Source: Paramecium pentaurelia (Eukaryota > Ciliophora > Oligohymenophorea > Peniculida > Parameciidae). From it: a stretch of DNA of 64,000 nt. This document shows, one piece after another, positions 34,844 to 47,446 of this stretch (within the stretch, counting starts at the first letter, position 1; the number at the start of each line of letters is the position of its first letter). Both the position numbers and the translations under genes were made by a program. The notes beneath the pieces are model-generated. The model was not told the origin of the DNA and made no database searches. It saw only the letters and a list, made by a program, of their open reading frames with translations. The stretch is taken from contig CAJJDO010000045.1 in assembly GCA_905183005.1 (NCBI GenBank), positions 186,001 through 250,000 on the forward strand, in the 5' to 3' direction.

Positions 34844-37800
34844 TCATTATGAACTTAATACTTCTTAAGCTTGTTTTTTTAACAATTTCTTTAATTCCTC
34901 TGGTGCTTTATTAACTTCTTCCTCCTCTTCTGTAATTGGATGAAGTTTAAATCGAGGATCACCATATTTTGTAATATTTATTTCACTCTTATCACAGTCA
35001 AAGTAAAAACTTAAAGTAAAATCAATTTATTAAGCTCCTTCCTTAGTACATGGTATTACTGCATATCGACCATTACTTAAAGAGATGTCATTTGTGTCGA
35101 TTTCTCTTCTTAAATTTAACTTACCAGAAGAAGCAACGATCTTTTTATCATCAAACTTTGTTAAACATTTTTCAGCAGGTCCTAAAGAAAATACACAAAG
35201 CAAAATAGGTTTCATAACATTTGGAAATGGATATCTTTCTCCCAAAAACAATCTTCCTATTATTAATATAATAAATTGCTCATACCATCAGTCTATTACA
35301 TTTAAATATACATATTTGTTTTGTCTCCTTTCTTTCTTTTTAATTCAAGAATATATTATGGATTTTTTTGTGCATATTGAATTAATGAAGCCTCAGTCTT
35401 CATTGGAGCACCTGAACTCTATAATCCAAATTAATCAAATGCTCTCAATCCACTCCAATCTTTTGGAAAGTCACTATTAATTTATTTAAATCTTTATACA
35501 TGCATTAGAATAAATTAGAAAATACAGTTCTCCAACTTTTGAAACACATAAAAAATGTACCATCATCTTATCCATAAACATATGGTTCTGGAGGTTCCTT
35601 CCCTTCTAACTTGGCCTTTTCAATCTCCTTTTAATAATAATCATTAATCCAATCAATCCATTTATCTAATTTAGCAGAATAATCAGGATTTTCTGACCAT
35701 TTTAATTTCCATTCTCCATATCCCCAAGGATTTCTAATTTTTAATATTCTATGTGATTTATGATAATTATTGCAACTCTAATCAGGTATTTCAAACATAT
35801 CTAAAATACCATAAGCATGTCCACTCATAACACCTGTGTCTTCATCATTTATTTTTATATATAACTCAGTTCCTCCTTCAGCACTACATCCTAACATTGT
35901 GCCATCCTTCTTGCATTTTAATAAAAGATTCCATAAGTCTTCTTTTTCAGCTTTAGTACATTCTTCACTCAATTTTATTTTGTCAGGTACCTTACCAGTC
36001 ATATCTGCTAATCCTTATGCAATATCCCCAGCTGTCAAAGCAAAATAATTTTGATGAAGTTTTGCATAAGCTTTCTCAATCAAATTAACCCAACATTCTG
36101 TAGGCTTTCTACATTTACCAAATACATATTCATTATCCTTTACACATAATTTATCATCTATGACAACATATTTCCATCCAAAGTTCTTGAAGAATCTCAT
36201 CACATAAATACCATATTTCCTTAAGAATTTAAAACATGGTGGATAAACTCCAATAAGCATTCCATTTACTTCTTCATCTGTCAACTCTTAAATGGATTCA
36301 TGAGTGATTACAAAATCACCTTATAAATATTACTCATATCCTGATATAATAGATAATGCAGAGACAAACCAACAATTACCTAAATATTTTGATTGGCAAA
36401 CATCATTTGAAGCAGCCCCATCCTCATCAAATACATCAACATGGCTATTTTTATATTATTCATCTCCATTCTCTACTATAGCAGCCAAGAATTCCTCAGG
36501 TCTTAACCATTTACATTCCTTAGGCTATGGAGCACCCTCTGGTACATCATTATCAGCAAAATACATACTCTTACTACCATAAGGATCTTCTTTTATAGGT
36601 CCAAAATCAGGATCTTCCCATTTTGTACCTGGATTCTATTCTAATTTTGATATTTCTTCATAAACATATCTTAAACATGCTAAATCTGAATTAAATATAG
36701 TTGTCCATTTAGTTTCTTCTCTATGTAAAGTTTTTCCACTTCCTTCCATTCTGTACTTACCAAAATAATCCTCCTCCATTATTACAGGTTTTAATTTTGA
36801 TAATGTTGTTGCATATTCTCCTACTGATTTAAGAGAAGCTCTCATTGATTTATTAAGTGTATTATCTAAATTCATTGTTTTCTAAGGAACATATATTAAT
36901 AAAATCTTTTAAACCTAATCTATAATTTCTTATGCTGACAAAACTCCAGATCCATCAATATCAAAATAAGAAAATAGAGCATCAGAATGTTTTTTAGATG
37001 GACATGAGAATAAAATCTAAGCCAATTAATAAAATTAATCTTGAGTCAATTAAGTATCTTCATAAATTTATTCAGAAGCTAAATGTTAAACTATCCCTAT
37101 TTCTAAAGCTTACAATTTTCTTGTTAAAATTTCAAACAATAAATCAAAATTATCTTTTGGAGCCTTAAATTCTTAAAAAAACACCATTAATTCATCATAA
37201 TCTATTGATCCATTTTTATTTAAATCAATAGCTGTAAATAATGATAATTAATCGCTTTTTGGAATCTTTTTATCAAATCTCTTATAAAAGTCATACAACA
37301 TAATTCCTGCTCCTGGAACCTCCAATTATTATATCACATTTCTAATAAAGTCAATGGCATCAACTCCTTATGCTTTTAATTTTGCAATAATCGTTTGTAT
37401 ATTTTTCCTATCCTCTTCTGTCAACATAATTATTGTTTCATTCAAAAATGCATGTGAAGATGACATATTCATACCTGATTTAGATTATCCCATTTATGTT
37501 TGAGTCATTCTAAAGGGATCCAATTATTATTAATTTTGACTTGGTTTCAGAATTCCAACAGGTTAAGCTTTAGGAATTGAATTACCTCCTCCTCCTCCAT
37601 TACTTGGATTTATTTAAACACCCAAACCTATATCAGATTATGCTACCCTCATTGCCTTACGTACTTCTTAATCATAAAATGTAGCTTAAAGAACTCCACT
37701 CTTATTAACATCTATGTGATTAAATACAGCTATTATTTCTTTTTCATTCATTAAATTTTATCCATCAATTCCATGAATGAAAGATCTTATAATTGATAAT

Positions 37801-38385
37801 TGAATTACACAAAATGGGATGGGATTATATTATCTCCCATTTTTTTAAGAGAATCTTCAACAGACATTCTATTCATCAATAGTAAACGAGCATATTTTAA
37901 TAGACTCTCTTAACCATAAGTTCTTGCTTAACCTTATACTCTCTCTTCATTAATTCCATACGCTTACAAACAATCATAATACTCTATATTACTTAATGTA
38001 TTTTACCTTCTCTTTTTATGACTCCAGAGCAATCCTCATCAAAAATTCTTACCAACATAGTTAATTAAGTATTATTTAGACCTAATCTAACTTTCGATAA
38101 AAAGAGTCTCATATCTTCAGTACTTATCTATCCTTATCCATCTCTATCAGATGCTCTAAAAATCATTTCTGGAGTTAATCCAACCCTTCTACAGCTTCTT
38201 GAAAAGATTCCCATAACTGCTTGATTACTTAAATCAACTTAATCACGTTATTAATCAAGTGGAATTCCTTATTCTCTAAGTTTATCTATTAGCTCTTCAT
38301 TCTGCTTTTATAATTTTAAAACTTTTAATTTTAATAACTTCACAGCATTTCTATAATCCTCAGTTGATTTTTATTTAGTTGCCAT
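34844..38385 (-). CDS. Calpain-type cysteine protease with N-terminal EF hands, about 1,150 aa
   Basis: ATG 38385 (MATKQKSTEDYRNAVKLLK) to TGA 34846-34844. Introns seen at 37984-38006, 35474-35499 and 35257-35285; one more must exist to balance the frame. The N-terminal about 500 residues contain a short coiled coil and several EF-hand loops, for example DRDGQGQISTED, DEDCSGVIKR, DVNKSGVLQ, DLNKNGSIDYDE and DIDGSGVLSAQE. The protease core follows with the complete triad: Cys in LGNCWFVSALSI, His in SGHAYGILDM, Asn in KIRNPWGYGEW. A C2L-like module begins at IDFPKDWSG. Calpains cut proteins in response to calcium. Having the EF hands before the protease core is the reverse of classical animal calpain. 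Confidence 0.88.
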
Positions 38386-38659
38386 TTATTTATTAAAAAA
38401 ATAATAATAATATAATTCTTATTAAATCAATTAAAAGATATATAAGATCCATTAGATCTAAAAAGAATATAGTTCTTTATAGTCTATTGAATAACTCAAG
38501 CAATACTGTAACTTTTATATATTAATACATATTTATTTATTTATTCATATTGAATAATTTAAAATTAAAAACAACCAAAATTTATACATTATTTTTATGA
38601 TTTAAATGGTCTAAATTTTGATCTAACCAAATAAAAATAAAAATATTACTAATATAGAA

Positions 38660-38974
38660 ATGTTGCATAGAAAACAATTAACTATCCAACTAGGATTAAA
38701 ATCTCGATAATCCTCTCCATCTTCCTAAGGATCTGAAACTCCAAAACATAAGAAATCTAATTCTTACATGTAATTTTCACCTAAATTGGATTGTAATAAT
38801 GGATTAACATTTGTTAATGAGATTAAGGAAGTCAAAATTACATCTCCAAGAACAGAAGACCTATAGTCACCAAAGTCTTAGTCTCTTAAATAGATCAAAT
38901 TTAATAACATTTAAAAAGAAGAACAAATGAAAAAGAGTCAGTTTAGTAAGACTAAAAGTGATGATTTTGTTTGA
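38660..38974 (+). CDS. Small Ser/Lys-rich protein, 104 aa
   Basis: ATG 38660 (MLHRKQLTIQLGLKSRQSS) to TGA 38972-38974. The translation is rich in Ser, Lys, Pro and Gln (SSPSSQGSETPKHKK), likely disordered, with many possible phosphorylation sites (SPR, SPK). No family recognised. Coding is supported by composition and by the absence of TGA; no intron helps to confirm it. Confidence 0.5.
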
Positions 38975-39436
38975 ATTAATTTGCCATTACTTTTTAATTC
39001 ATTTATATCATTGGGATTATTAAAAAATATAGCTTCTTTTGTTTTTCTCAAAAATAATTATATAAATATAGTTCAAAAGACTAAAATTAGAATTCTTTAA
39101 ACTTCATAATATTCTAGTAATAGTACAAATACATAAAATAAGTAAATAAGTAAATAATAGATTAACATTTTAATTAGAAATTTTTGACACATATTTAATA
39201 TTTTTTATATGATGTCTAAAGTAAATTGTATAATTAATTTGAAAATATTAACATAAGTTTATAATAATGATGTAAAATTAAATACAATCTTAACAGACAT
39301 CATCTTATGATAAATTTAGATTAATTTATAATCAAAATTTTAAATGATATTTGATTATAACAATAAGTAAGATGATTAAAAAAAAAATGAAGAGATTATT
39401 TTATACCATAAATTAATAAATAAAATTTTATCTATA
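38975..39436. other. Intergenic between convergent genes
   Basis: Highly AT-rich; no coding frame or structured element recognised. Confidence 0.5.
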
Positions 39437-40837
39437 TCATTATTAAAAAAATCTAGATTTATTTATAATATTAGATATGCTAGGAATTTGAGCTTGTTTT
39501 GGTGATTTTATGGATGGCAATCTTAATAAAGGAGGGGAAGGTGTTTTATTATTTCTTTTAGTATGAGTTTAGGGTGTTAACATTTTGGGTGAACTTAAAA
39601 AACTAAATGCTAAACATTATCTAGAAACTTGTCTTTTAGACATTTATGGTGTATTGAATGTACCTTATACAGTCTTAAGCATTTTTGATTTAGATTTAGG
39701 AAGCTTATCTCTCTAACTCATTGGCAATCTAAAATGAACAAATTCTTATTCTTATTATGAATTAATTTCTGTCATATTAGATTTAGTATAATTTCTACTC
39801 TCACTTTCATTTGGATCCCTCTTTATTGATAATTGTAGTAATTTTGTTTAGACCATTAAGGCTTTGATAATCTTTATAAATTTCTATTTCACATTAAATG
39901 TTGAGATAATTTCATTTGTAGTTATTGGAAATTATTATTATTCAACATTTTTAATCCATGGATGATCCAAACATTAATATGCTGACATTCTATCATCAGG
40001 TGATAAAGCCATTGTTTTTTATATAAAATCTTTAGCCATAAATGGAATATTCTCTCTAAAATGCAAATTAAATTCCAATTTTGCTAATCTTTTAAAATAA
40101 TCAGAACTTCTCATGCCAGATACATAGAATGGATGTTTACCATCATGAAATAATTAATATAAAATGATTCCAAGAGCAAAAATGTCTACAGTCTAATTAT
40201 AAGGCACATCTTATGATAATTCTGGTGCCATGTATAGTAATGTACCGCATTACTTATTAGCTATTTTGTGCGAACTTATTTAATAGCTAAGTCCAAGGTC
40301 AATCAGTTTAACAATGGATTTATTGTTTTCTCGAACCAAATATATGTTTGCTTAAATCCTAAATTTTTCTTACATGGCTTCAAATCACGATGAATAATCC
40401 CTTGATTATGTAAATAACTCAAGCCTTCTAAAATTTGTTTAATAAGATTTCTCACTTTGTTTTCTAAAAGTTGCTTTTACATTACTTCTTATAGGGTTAT
40501 CCCTTGTAAGTACTCCATTATTATATACAAATGATTATGAGTATAGAGCAACTAAAATTTTATAAAAATACAACTTTATGAAAATGTACAATATTTTGAT
40601 GATTACACTTCTCCAAAAGAGATGCTTCCTAATCTTATGCTTTATTCTTATTCCTTTCAATAATCTAACCATTTAAACTAACTCATTTACTTTGATTGCA
40701 ACAGTTTAATTTAACCCCTTGCTCTATGCCATAACAACTTTGCCTTAAGCTCCTCCTCCTATCAAATCTATATATATAAATTAATCTGCTAGTAATTAAT
40801 CATTCAATTCATCAATTAAAAGAGAAACAGCATTCAT
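39437..40837 (-). CDS. Serine/threonine protein kinase, 442 aa
   Basis: ATG 40837 (MNAVSLLIDELNDQLLAD) to TGA 39439-39437. Introns 40665-40690, 40552-40574 and 40351-40373; the last splits the HRDLKP(x)N loop. Kinase landmarks in order: glycine loop LIGGGAQGKVVMA, VAIK lysine, EASLLEKCNHQNIVHFH, catalytic IIHRDLKP...NIYLV, DLG in place of DFG (KLIDLGLSYQ), APE in LLYMAPELSQ and LDHPWIKN at the domain end. All ATP-binding and catalytic residues are present, so it should be active. The C-terminal about 160 residues are Ser/Lys/Pro-rich. Kinase subfamily not resolved; layout is ULK/CAMK-like. Confidence 0.88.
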
Positions 40838-40946
40838 TTTTATTATCAATATTATAAGTATTTTTGTATTGAGTTAAAAATTAATAAAAAAAATCTGAAT
40901 TTCTTTCTATTTTTCCAAATTTTAACTAATTTCTTTCCTTTTCTAA

Positions 40947-41672
40947 TCATTCTTATAATTATATAATATATTTATATATTGGTATAAATTAATCAATTAC
41001 TCTCTTTAGTTTTGGGAAATACACCTCAGATTCATCTTAAATCTCAATCCTTAAATCTTCTTCTTCATACTTTAAATTCATATAGTCCTAATTAATCTTC
41101 CATTCATCTAAATAATCTACTACATTTTCTACTTCTTCATCTCTAATCAAATTAAAAATTCCTTCTTATTCCTTTTAATCAAATGGACTAGTTATTATTT
41201 TAACTCTCTTCTCCTCAAATTTACATTCAGTAGGTATGTCTTCTTATTATTATTTTTGTTTTTTAATAAATTATCCTCCTTATTCCCTTATATTGAACTA
41301 TTCCTCCAATTTCTATGCTTGTTAATTATTAAGCATTCCTCTATTATGCAATTCTTTATTAACTAGAAATTTAATATCATGAGTTTTTATGAACTCATCC
41401 TACCAAGCTTTTGATGCCTTAAATTAAGAATCTTTAAATAATTCAATCGCCTTCTCCTTTAATACATTCCTTCTAATTCTTTTACCTTAATTAATTGATT
41501 CATTTATTATCCATAAAGCCAGTTCTTTTTCTGCAGTTTCATTTAATTTTTTTCTTCCACATCCTGGTTTTCTAGATACCCCTTCTCTATACCACCTTCT
41601 TAAATTCTTCACTGATGTCTAGAAATTCTATGCAACCATTTCTAATTTTTAAGAAGTGCAATTGTTTGACAT
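40947..41672 (-). CDS. CENP-B-like helix-turn-helix protein (paralogue 2), start uncertain
   Basis: Stop TGA 40949-40947. The only usable ATG is 41672-41670 (MSNNCTSQKLEMVAQNFQT), giving 241 residues, but coding-like sequence continues upstream in the same frame (ISKKKYRILSKEEKQAAINQ) and aligns with the beginning of paralogue 1 at 15833, so the real or ancestral start is probably farther upstream, where no ATG exists for about 150 nt. Shared blocks: VKNLRRWYREGVSRKPGCGR, KKLNETAEKELALWI, and FKDSQFKASKAWQDEFIK. The C-terminal part is acidic (EEEDLRIEIQDESEVYF) and differs from paralogue 1. No transposase catalytic domain. Confidence 0.65.
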
Positions 41673-42258
41673 TTGATTTATAGCAGCTTATTTCTCTTCC
41701 TTTGAAAGTATGCGATATTTTTTTTTAGATATGTCTATGGAATTTTATAAAGATAATTTAAAATCACTTTTTTCCACTTTTTTTAAAGTAAAAATAAAGA
41801 TTGATATATAATATCTATTTTCTTCTAGAGATAATGATAGTTGAATTTTATTATTAAATATTAAATAATAATTCAGTTACTTTACAAACTGAAAACAAAT
41901 ATATGGTCAAATAATTATTTAAGATAGATATATCTTATTGGAATTATTATTAAAATTGAATAATTGCCATATTGTTTTATTATAATATAAATAATTATAA
42001 ATACATAATATATTGATAATATATCTGAAAGAAGTCTGCTGGGTAGAATTTATTAGAGGATTTTAATGTTTTTATGAATAAGTTCTGATTTAATATAGAA
42101 TATTCACATTATCAGTTACAAATAGATTATTATAATTTTTTGAGAATTATTGAAATTTCATATTTCCTTTTATTTAAATGTTATTAAATTTACTAATTCA
42201 GTGATCTCACAAGTTTTAAATTCAAATTTTGAGAACATAAATTAATAGTTAATACTTA
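41673..42258. other. Intergenic plus upstream frame of HTH paralogue 2
   Basis: The first about 150 nt (41673-41820) hold the ATG-less in-frame extension of the HTH gene (minus strand). The rest is AT-rich with nothing recognisable. Confidence 0.5.
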
Positions 42259-42957
42259 TCATTTGAATTAATAAAAAGCATTTATTGTGAAATCTAAATA
42301 AATAAGGAAATGTAGTATCTCATAGATATTTTTCTTAAGTTAGAAATCCTTGTCTACCTAAAAATTTCTTACTTAATTGAATCCATTTACTACTATCATA
42401 ACATAATTTAAAAATTAATAAATTTAATTTTTTATTCCTTTAATATTTTAAATAAAGGAAATAAGAGATACTAAATTGAATAATTTATTAAAATCTACTT
42501 AGTATAAATCATACTTAAATGTAATTTTAAATATATCTTTCATAATTATCATTTCATAAGACTATGTTTCATTTTTACTGAACCATTTAAATGTTTTATT
42601 ATCTTATAACTTAATAAAAAGATTCTAAAAATGAATCTACTTTTCATCATAAAATTTCATTAAAGTAATAACCATAATAACATTAACTTTTCTATATTCT
42701 TAAACAAAATCCTTTTTGTATTTATAAGATTTTATTTAGCTTTTCATCATCTAATTATGATATTAGGATTAATTAATCTTCACTCTGAATCTAATCTTAA
42801 ATTTTGAAGATTCTTTAGTTGAAATATATAGCCAATTGGAAATTTATTTAGCTTTTTAATTCTAATTATTACCATATTGAATCTTAATTTTGATTGAACC
42901 AGTATATTGATTTATTTGTTCTTTTATAAATAAGTATTACTATATATATTTTAACAT
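42259..42957 (-). CDS. Unknown Lys/Ile/Gln/Phe-rich protein, 232 aa
   Basis: An uninterrupted frame from ATG 42957 (MLKYIQQYLFIKEQINQYT) to TGA 42261-42259 with no intron. Composition is biased to Lys, Ile, Gln, Asn and Phe, with alternating segments (KFKIRFRVKINQ, IMVITLMKFYDEKQIHFQN, FKITFKYDLYQVDFNKLF) suggesting beta strands or helices. No motif or family seen. Long AT-rich frames arise by chance when only TGA is a stop, so this is a tentative gene, perhaps species-specific. Confidence 0.4.
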
Positions 42958-43245
42958 TTTTATATTATAAATAATTTAAATAATTGATGGAATTATCTAA
43001 TTAATTATGTAAAATTATCTTTACTTTTTTAATGGTATGATTAAATGTAATAAAATATTGTATGTAATCATTATAAATTAAAGTATAAGAAATCATATAA
43101 ATCATTAGTCCAAATATATAAATCAGATTCATTATTGAAATTTATAGATAACATATAAGAATTAAAATATAAAATATTAATTTATCAGAGTAAAACTTAT
43201 TATGTTTTGGATAAATATTTGAAAATGAAAACTAAATTCATTAAT

Positions 43246-44286
43246 TCAATATTTGTACTAATTTTAAGTTGAATTATTAAAATTATTGAATTTCTTAGGA
43301 TCTACATATTCAAAAGGATTATCAAGACATTATTGAATAAATAAATCCCAATTTTCAGATTTTATCTATTTTTGCTCAGCCAATTTCCAAAGTAATGATA
43401 CAGGAATTTTTTAAGCAGGACTTGATTATGGATATCCTAATTTTAAATTTAAAACCTTAGAATAAAAACAACGTTAAGCAAAAGTTTTTGGATTTACATA
43501 TTCTTTAATTGTTTCTACTGATTATTCACTTATATTGGTTAATAAGATTTCTCCTCTTCTTTATTGAGATGTCAATCCTTATTAGTAATTGCCACTATCT
43601 TATGAAAATCTAGATAAAGTTGTCATTCGATTTTCTGGAATTTGACTTTAAGTAAGTCTATGTCCTGATATAATAATTTCTGATTTTTCAAATTTATTAG
43701 ATATTAAATTTTATAAATTATTATTATTACTTAAAGTTTGAGTTGAACCTGTTGAGATTTTAGATTATTTTGAATTAAAAACAGTACTAGTTTATGGATA
43801 AAAGTTTTATTAAGATTAAGATGGTCTAATAACTTTAGAATTCAACTAATTTTGAATGATTTATATTCTTTATATTACAAGAGAGTGTAATCTTTCTATA
43901 TATAGTGATAAATTCAAAGATTGAATTGGTTCTTTACTTAATATAATTAGTTCTTATTCAAATTCTATTAATGAAGCTTCTTCTACATATCCTATAGAAT
44001 TGATTTACGTAACCAATTCACAAATTCGACATAATCTTTATGTATGTTCATAATTCTTATTTTATAAATTTGTTTTCAATTTTTTCAATTTAAAATCATT
44101 TTCTTCAAAGCATATGGAAGAAAACGCAAATTTGAGTACTTTATTAGAAACTTAAGTGCAAATTTAAGCATGAAGATCTATTCTATCCATAGGAATGAAT
44201 TCTTCACAATTAACACATAGAGCAAGAATGCTGCTTTTTTCCTTAACTCTAGGTGGAACTGTCTAACTCTTGTTAAATTTATACAT
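43246..44286 (-). CDS. Protein with an N-terminal C2HC-like zinc finger, 346 aa
   Basis: ATG 44286 (MYKFNKSQTVPPRVKEKSS) to TGA 43248-43246, no intron. Residues of about 23 to 43 read LCVNCEEFIPMDRIDLHAQIC, a CxxC...HxxxC arrangement like ubiquitin-binding or C2HC fingers. A helical region follows (ASLIEFEQELIILSKEP), then a long Ser/Thr/Asn/Gln-rich middle, and a C-terminal block with WKLAEQKQIKSENWDLFIQ and CLDNPFEYVDPKKF. The finger at the start suggests protein or ubiquitin binding; not recognised further. It is divergent from the ankyrin gene, with start codons only 34 bp apart. Confidence 0.65.
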
Positions 44287-44320
44287 TAATTATAATAATG
44301 AATGAATTATATTAAAATAA

Positions 44321-45442
44321 ATGTTATTTGCGAATACTCAGTGAATTTAGGTATTTGAAATGTAATATATAGGGAGCTCAAATTGCCTCCAAGAGTTACC
44401 AATTTAAAAAAGGATAGTCAACAAACAAATTAAATAAAAGAATTATTAGGCAAACCTACAAATCATCGTAAAATGTTGAGTGAACATTATCCAAAAGTAC
44501 CCAAACTTAAAATAGAATACACTTATAACAAAAACAATTCACCAAGGTTCCGTATTATCAAGAACCTCTCTCCTACAAATACTACAAGAACTTCAAGACC
44601 TACTACTCATCGAACAATAAGAGCTTATCTTACTTAAACAAAACAAGGAAAGTTTAATACTTTACCTTAGACTTAATAATTTTAAAAGACCATTGAAGAA
44701 ACTCCTTAATTGGAATTCTCTTCAATCTAAAAACCTCCTGCTTTGTAGTCTCCCAAAGAAACAGTAATATCAGAATTTCAATCTCCTCGTATTATGTAAC
44801 ACTTTGATTTTGATCATTAATTTGTGAAAGCCAAGATTGAACCACCAAAAAGATCAAAAAAATAATTAAGAATGATATTATTAAGAGCAATTAATAAACT
44901 GAAGGCAATGAATATTGATCCATAATATATGATTGAAAATAAAGTCTTTTCTAAAAAACCTTATTAAAGAAAAATGTCAAATGAATTTATACATGCAGTA
45001 AAGTTAAATCAAATGGATAGAGTTAATGAATTGTTAGAATATAATAGATATCTTGTATTTGATTTCGATTTCTATAATATGACTGCATTACATTGGGCAT
45101 GTAAAAAAGGTTTAGTGGAGATGGTTGAATTACTAATAAAGAATCATGCAGATGTAGATGCAGTTGATATTTTACATAGAACTCCCCTTTATCTCGCAAT
45201 ATAGGGAAATCATCTAGTAATTGTAGAAGTAAGACTTTTTGACTATGAATTTATTAGACTTTATTGAAAAACAAAGCATATCCTTGGTCTACTTATTATA
45301 CAGATTTAGCTGAAGTGGTTCAAGATAATAGAAAAGTGTAAAGACTTCTCACTTTAGTCAGAAGAGTAAGAATATGAAATAATATTAGATTGACATTATT
45401 AATACTTGGGGTGATAAGAAAGTAGAAGAGGATTGTATTTGA
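44321..45442 (+). CDS. Ankyrin-repeat protein, 345 aa
   Basis: ATG 44321 (MLFANTQ) to TGA 45440-45442. Introns 44341-44372 (32 nt, GTGAA start), 45229-45257 and 45366-45388 give 346 codons. The first intron is needed to supply a start codon for the frame. The N-terminal 200 residues are basic and Pro/Ser/Thr-rich. From about residue 210: FIHAVKLNQMDRVNELLEYN, then DFYNMTALHWACKKGLVEMV, ELLIKNHADVDAVDILHRTP and LYLAIQGNHLVIVE, i.e. about three ankyrin repeats with the TALHWA and TPLYLA cores. Ankyrin repeats mediate protein binding; partner unknown. Confidence 0.8.
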
Positions 45443-45519
45443 ATATAGCTTAATAATTATATTTTCTTTATTAGTAAGAATTGTTAAAACAATCAACTTA
45501 AATTAATTTACATTATTAA

Positions 45520-46494
45520 ATGAATTAAAAAGATTAAGACTCATTATTGGAAATCTCATAATCTGATCATTTAACCAATATGCTTATCTCAAACAATTTA
45601 ACTGATATATTTTTGAATGATTATTATAGCAAATTTAAGAATAGTTAAAACATAGTAGAACCATCTATGACTATGTCAAGAGTATCATAATTGGATAAAA
45701 TTTCTGAAGACAATTCAAATATAACTTATATGAAAGTAATTCATGCATCAGAAAGACTTATAATTGAATTATAAAAAAATTAAGTATGTCTGCACAACTT
45801 ACATAGTTATTAGAAAATAAGTTGTTCTAATAAACAAAATTGATTTAAGATTTATAAGAATAAATAGATTCCAAAGAATTGTAATTACAAGAAAGTATTC
45901 GATTATGTGAATAACTTTAATCACAATTAGAAAACCAAATAAAAATAAACAAATTATAATCAAACTAAATATTGGAACTTAAATTTGTAATTAAGTAATT
46001 ATTATCTATTTTCTAGTTCTCTTTCTAAAAAGTTGAATCTAACAGATCTAAAATAAGATACTCTTCAATCCTCTATGGAATGTCTATCTGTTCGACCCTC
46101 TTCACAACCAAGAGGAAAGAAGACATATAATAATAATCATTCCTATACATCTTCTAGAGCTTATTTTCAAAAGATTCTCACTGAAGATACATAAAATATT
46201 TCAAATGATAAAATTATGAAGGATAAAGCCTTATTATTTTTGAATACTAAATAAAAAGATACAAAATAAAATTAATAAAACATTATCAAGAAATAAAAAT
46301 ACTATAGATCATCATCCAATTTTTGGTCTAGTGTCACTACATCTCCAAATCCTAGTAAATGCAATCATACTTAAAATAGTATTTCAACAAATAAATTATA
46401 AACATCTGATAAGAAAATAGAAAATACTCTCACTCTATTAAAAGCAATAAAAATTTAATGCAATCAATTTTCGAGTAATAAAAAATTATACTGA
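45520..46494 (+). CDS. Coiled-coil protein, 309 aa
   Basis: ATG 45520 (MNQKDQDSLLEISQSDHLT) to TGA 46492-46494. Introns 45784-45806 (23 nt) and 45995-46016 (22 nt) are both required for the frame and give 310 codons. A central coiled coil of about 60 residues (QQTKLIQDLQEQIDSKELQ and onward) is followed by a Ser/Lys/Asn-rich tail with SSMECLSVRPSSQPRGKK. No family recognised. Confidence 0.65.
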
Positions 46495-46586
46495 TACTCT
46501 TAGATATGTATTTAATTTATATTATTTGCTTTTCATTTCATTATACATCTAATAATATTATTTATATATATATATATTTATTAATT

Positions 46587-47446
46587 ATGGGTAATGATGG
46601 AGGAAGTATTGCTGGAAGAGCAGAATTAGTTAAATTAAAGAAGCCAGAGAAAAGAGTAGAGAGCCTTTTAGTTGCAAAAGTATGATATCATAGTGATGAT
46701 AGTAAAGAGCTTAATTTTGTTCAATAACCAAAGAAAGATTAAGAAAACCAATTGCTTGTTGTAGAGTTGGATATCTATACAATTACGATTCATTATTAAA
46801 GGCATTCATGGAAAAGAAAATTCCTCAAGAATTAAAGCATTTATAAAATGTATATTTTCAAATCTATATTAGATTAAAAAAATAAAAAAATTGAATATTA
46901 CAGAAAATCCAGATCAAAATAATGAGTTTCCTTTTGTTTGTCCAATTAGTTAAAAAGCATTAAATGGAAAAGAAAAGTATTTAATAATTTTTAAATAGAT
47001 TCTAAGCATTATGGACTTGTGGTTGTGTTTTTAATGAGAAATTAATAAAGGATTTAAAAATAAAAGAATTAAAATGTCCTATTTGTAATAAGCCATATAC
47101 AGAGAAAGATATAGTTTAGTAATTTAATAATAATTATTTTAGATTGTGCCCAACTAATGAAGAAGCAGAAATAAAAAAAGCATAATTGTATTAAGAAATT
47201 GAATAAAAAGAAAAATCAAAAGTAGAACAAAAATAATAATGTAAAGTTGCTCAAACAGTTGAAGTTCTAGAATCACAATAAAAAAAAAAAGTATGTACAG
47301 AAGAGCGCAAATAAATGAAATAAGCAATAGAGAACAATAAACTATAGATTCTCCAAAATTAAGGTTAAGATCTAAATAAAAATGAGAGTAAAATTCATTA
47401 TTAATTTAGTTTATTAATCCTTATTTCATCAATAACATAAACTTGA
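46587..47446 (+). CDS. RTF2: Replication termination factor 2-like protein (RTF2), 263 aa
   Basis: ATG 46587 to TGA 47444-47446 with introns 46680-46702, 46850-46872 and 46977-46998 (264 codons exactly). The start MGNDGGSIAGRAELVKLKK is the family hallmark (MGCDGGTIPKRHELVK). Then CSITKERLRKPIACCRVGYL and YNYDSLLKAFMEKK, matching 'C.LS...LR.PIVACELGRLYNKD'. The second RING-like half has FVCPISQKALNGKEK, ALWTCGCVFNEK and LKCPICNKPYTEKDIV. RTF2 proteins act at stalled replication forks and in RNA metabolism. The C-terminal 90 residues are Lys/Gln-rich and ciliate-specific. Confidence 0.88.

Noticed and set aside
35085..35480. Long plus-strand open frame opposite the calpain gene
   Set aside because: It is antisense to conserved calpain sequence; its openness is a by-product of the codon use on the other strand.
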